DNA of 64,000 bases from Setoptus koraiensis (taxonomy: Eukaryota; Arthropoda). The notes beneath the pieces are model-generated. The model was not told the DNA's origin and searched no databases. It worked only from the letters and a program-made list of their open reading frames with translations. A program made the position numbers and the translations under genes. This document shows, piece after piece, positions 62,041 to 64,000 of this stretch; the stretch's first letter is position 1, and each line of letters begins with the position of its first letter. The stretch spans positions 15,252,001 to 15,316,000 of the forward strand of contig CM106585.1 of assembly GCA_048013815.1 (NCBI GenBank). Direction: 5' to 3'.

Positions 62041-62196
62041 TTGTAGTTGTAGTTGTAGTTGTAGTTGTAGTTGTAGTTGTAGTTGTAGTTGTAGTTGTAG
62101 TTGTAGTTGTAGTTGTAGTTGTAGTTGTAGTTGTAGTTGTAGTTGTAGTTGTAGTTGTAGTTGTAGTTGTAGTTGTAGTTGTAGTTGTAGTTGTAG
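62041..62196. repeat. (TTGTAG)26 hexanucleotide microsatellite
   Basis: Twenty-six uninterrupted TTGTAG units, 156 bp with no variation seen. It is not the arthropod telomere repeat (TTAGG). Its perfection implies recent expansion and probable length polymorphism. Confidence 0.97.
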
Positions 62197-64000
62197 CTGC
62201 GCCACTATCACCGGGGCTCGGCGAATCGCATTTGCACGCGATAGTAACGGCGGCCGCCTCACCACTGGTGAGTCACTACACGTGTTATGAGGCGACTTTT
62301 GTTGGAAATTGGGCGAAATTGGGTGAATTTTCAACTTTGCCAACTTCAACACGCACACGCAAGCCCGACGCGAAGAGGCCCGGCCAAACATAATGCAAAT
62401 TCACTCGAGGCCATGAATAATGACGCCGATTGACGCTAATTTATCCAAGGCAGAATAAGTTTTTGAGCGAAGCAAGCGAGCCGAAATAAAGATAAACCGA
62501 AAACAAATTAATTTCCAGTGTCTTTTGGGCCCGCAAACGCTTTGCCGAAATTGCTCGCCCGAACGGTTTGCAGATTGTTTCCGCTGCTGCAATGGTGCGG
62601 ATTGGCAAATGCGTTGATGCTGCTTTAGTAGATTAGATTCCATTTGGGGCCCGTTGTGTCTAGTGTGTGCGGCCCGAGCAACAATACTATTGAAATTATT
62701 ATCGATATCTATGGAAACCAGCCGATTATGAGGCATTATCGACACTATCGATTCGATGGTGCGCCTCTATTTCATTTTATTTTTGCCTATTTATCGGCCC
62801 AATCTATGGCTCTATTTCTCTCTGTTTCATTTGCTGCTCAGCTGGGCCAAATGGGGGCAATATTGCAAAATATCTTGCGTCGCCGGGCTACTTACGATTG
62901 GTTTTTGGCTGGGGCCGGCGCATGCCAGCCAGGCTGCAACAGAGCCGCACAGAGCCGCTAAGAGCCGCAAAAATACAGCAATACAGGAAACCATAAATCC
63001 AAGGATCATTTTGGGGCCCGCGTTAATATATTTTGTGTGTGCGAGCGCGTGCAAGAGATGAATTTTCAATTCATTCACTCCAACTCTGACTCTGACTCTG
63101 ACTCTGACTCGCAACTCGCAACTCGCGCTCAACTCGGGCGCCGGCGAGTTCCTGGCAAACAAATTGAGCCGGCCAGCCACTGTTGGCGGCCGGCGACAAC
63201 AGCAGCAACGACAACAGCAGCAACGACGACAGCAGCAACGACAACAGCAGCAACGACAACAGCAGCAACGACAACAGTTGCAGTTAGCTCAGGTAGCTCA
63301 CCTGTGACACAATATGATATTGGCGGCAACACGCCAATTCATACATATTCAAAACGTCATTATAATGATATGCGCAGTTTTGTTTGTGTGATTGCAATTG
63401 TGCTACCTGAAGCATGTTGTATCGTATCTGTTACGTAACAGAACAGCCACTGACTTACTTGCTCGCTGGCTCACTGGCTCACTGGCTCACTGGCGGCCTG
63501 TTATCTGGCTGGCCCACATACACAAATGAAAGCATTTGTTGGCCGGGCCTCGTTGCTGGTTAGCTGGCTAGTGACACTGCGCTAGCTGTAAGCTGCCTCA
63601 ATAATTGGCCCCCTTTCAAACCGATATCGCCAGTAACGGTAATAGTGACACAATGCATGCGCACGACACATAATAACAATTTACACTATGCCAACAACAG
63701 CCACAACAACAACAGCGACAACAACAACAACAATTCACCAGCGATCGGGGCGCCAAACAAACATGCACACAGGGTGCATGTCGTTGCTGTTGCTGCTGTT
63801 GTTGTCATTCTTTTAGGCCCCTCTAGCAATCATTATAAATAATAAGCACGCACAAAATCACGAGCTAGCTCGGCGATTGGTGGCGTCAATTGCGCCAATT
63901 GCATCATTGGTGGCAGGTGCGCCAGTCTGGTTCGCTTGGCTAACCTCATGGTCGTCGGTTGCTGTTGCTGCTGTTGGGGAGGCGCTAATTTGGGTTGGCA

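Larger units (their letters stand above)
60001..64000. other. Gene-free, GC-rich stretch 4
   Basis: No supported exon. Repeats: CGACAGTGC/CGACAATCC units (about 60625-60735), GACATTGTGC three times (about 60801-60830), the TTGTAG array (62041-62196), GACTCT units (about 63086-63110), AACGACAACAGCAGC units (about 63200-63275) and GGCTCACT units (about 63460-63492). Imperfect hairpins lie at about 61285-61327 and 61849-61909. A few (CAA)n runs occur near 63690-63735. Confidence 0.45.

Noticed and set aside
62041-62196. Interstitial telomere-like repeat
   Set aside because: The unit is TTGTAG, not the arthropod TTAGG or a simple derivative of it.
62004-62393. Long poly-Val, poly-Cys/Ser and poly-Gln/Leu frames
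   Set aside because: Pure translation of the TTGTAG array in different frames.
48184-64000. Dozens of 60-185-codon frames on both strands
   Set aside because: They overlap each other in several frames, follow tandem repeats, and have Arg/Ala/Cys-rich compositions without domains, as expected of GC-rich DNA with few stop codons.

Overview
The window is nuclear DNA of a small arthropod. Spliced genes with short introns (about 75-350 nt, GT-AG) encode metazoan proteins such as RalGAP alpha, USP7, YIPF6, APMAP and PCBD. Compact spacing, a GH18 chitinase and chelicerate-like codon and protein style make an acariform mite plausible, but the sequence alone does not prove this.

Left half (1-42 kb), gene-dense: the end of an unrecognised gene (about 660-1016, +); RalGAP alpha (8402-1830, -, 5 exons, 2052 aa); a PAN/apple-module membrane protein (10382-14587, +, 6 exons, 1216 aa); a GH18 chitinase (16304-14904, -); an unknown 275-aa protein (18222-17395, -); an E2F-like fragment (about 18.7-19.0 kb); YIPF6 (19502-20830, +); USP7 (24920-21371, -, 4 exons, 1083 aa); two genes made only of USP7-derived MATH domains (27662-28909 and 30694-33618, +); an APMAP gene (35312-33924, -) and its broken duplicate (about 30025-29149, -); PCBD (36845-37174, +); and a spectrin-repeat/Ig protein (41618-37440, -).

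The main discovery candidate is the MATH cluster. The substrate-recognition (MATH/TRAF-like) domain of USP7 was copied next to its parent without the protease, then multiplied inside two reading frames (two full domains plus a truncated one, and six domains). The block, together with the convergent APMAP gene, was tandemly duplicated through a 5-bp CTCGG microhomology. The residues matching the human USP7 peptide-binding Asp-Trp pair are changed in seven of eight complete copies, so the new domains may bind other ligands.

Right part (about 42-64 kb): base composition and texture change. It is gene-poor, rich in GGCC/GGCGCC/GCTCGC words, and full of short minisatellites and hairpins. The only genes I support there are a tandem cluster of secreted six-cysteine peptides (45.0-48.0 kb): three intact copies and one broken copy, mostly behind a shared TATA/initiator promoter. 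From 48 to 64 kb I find no convincing exon.

Exon boundaries were inferred by eye from GT/AG sites and frame continuity. Every multi-exon model given in full closes in frame, but none has transcript support here.
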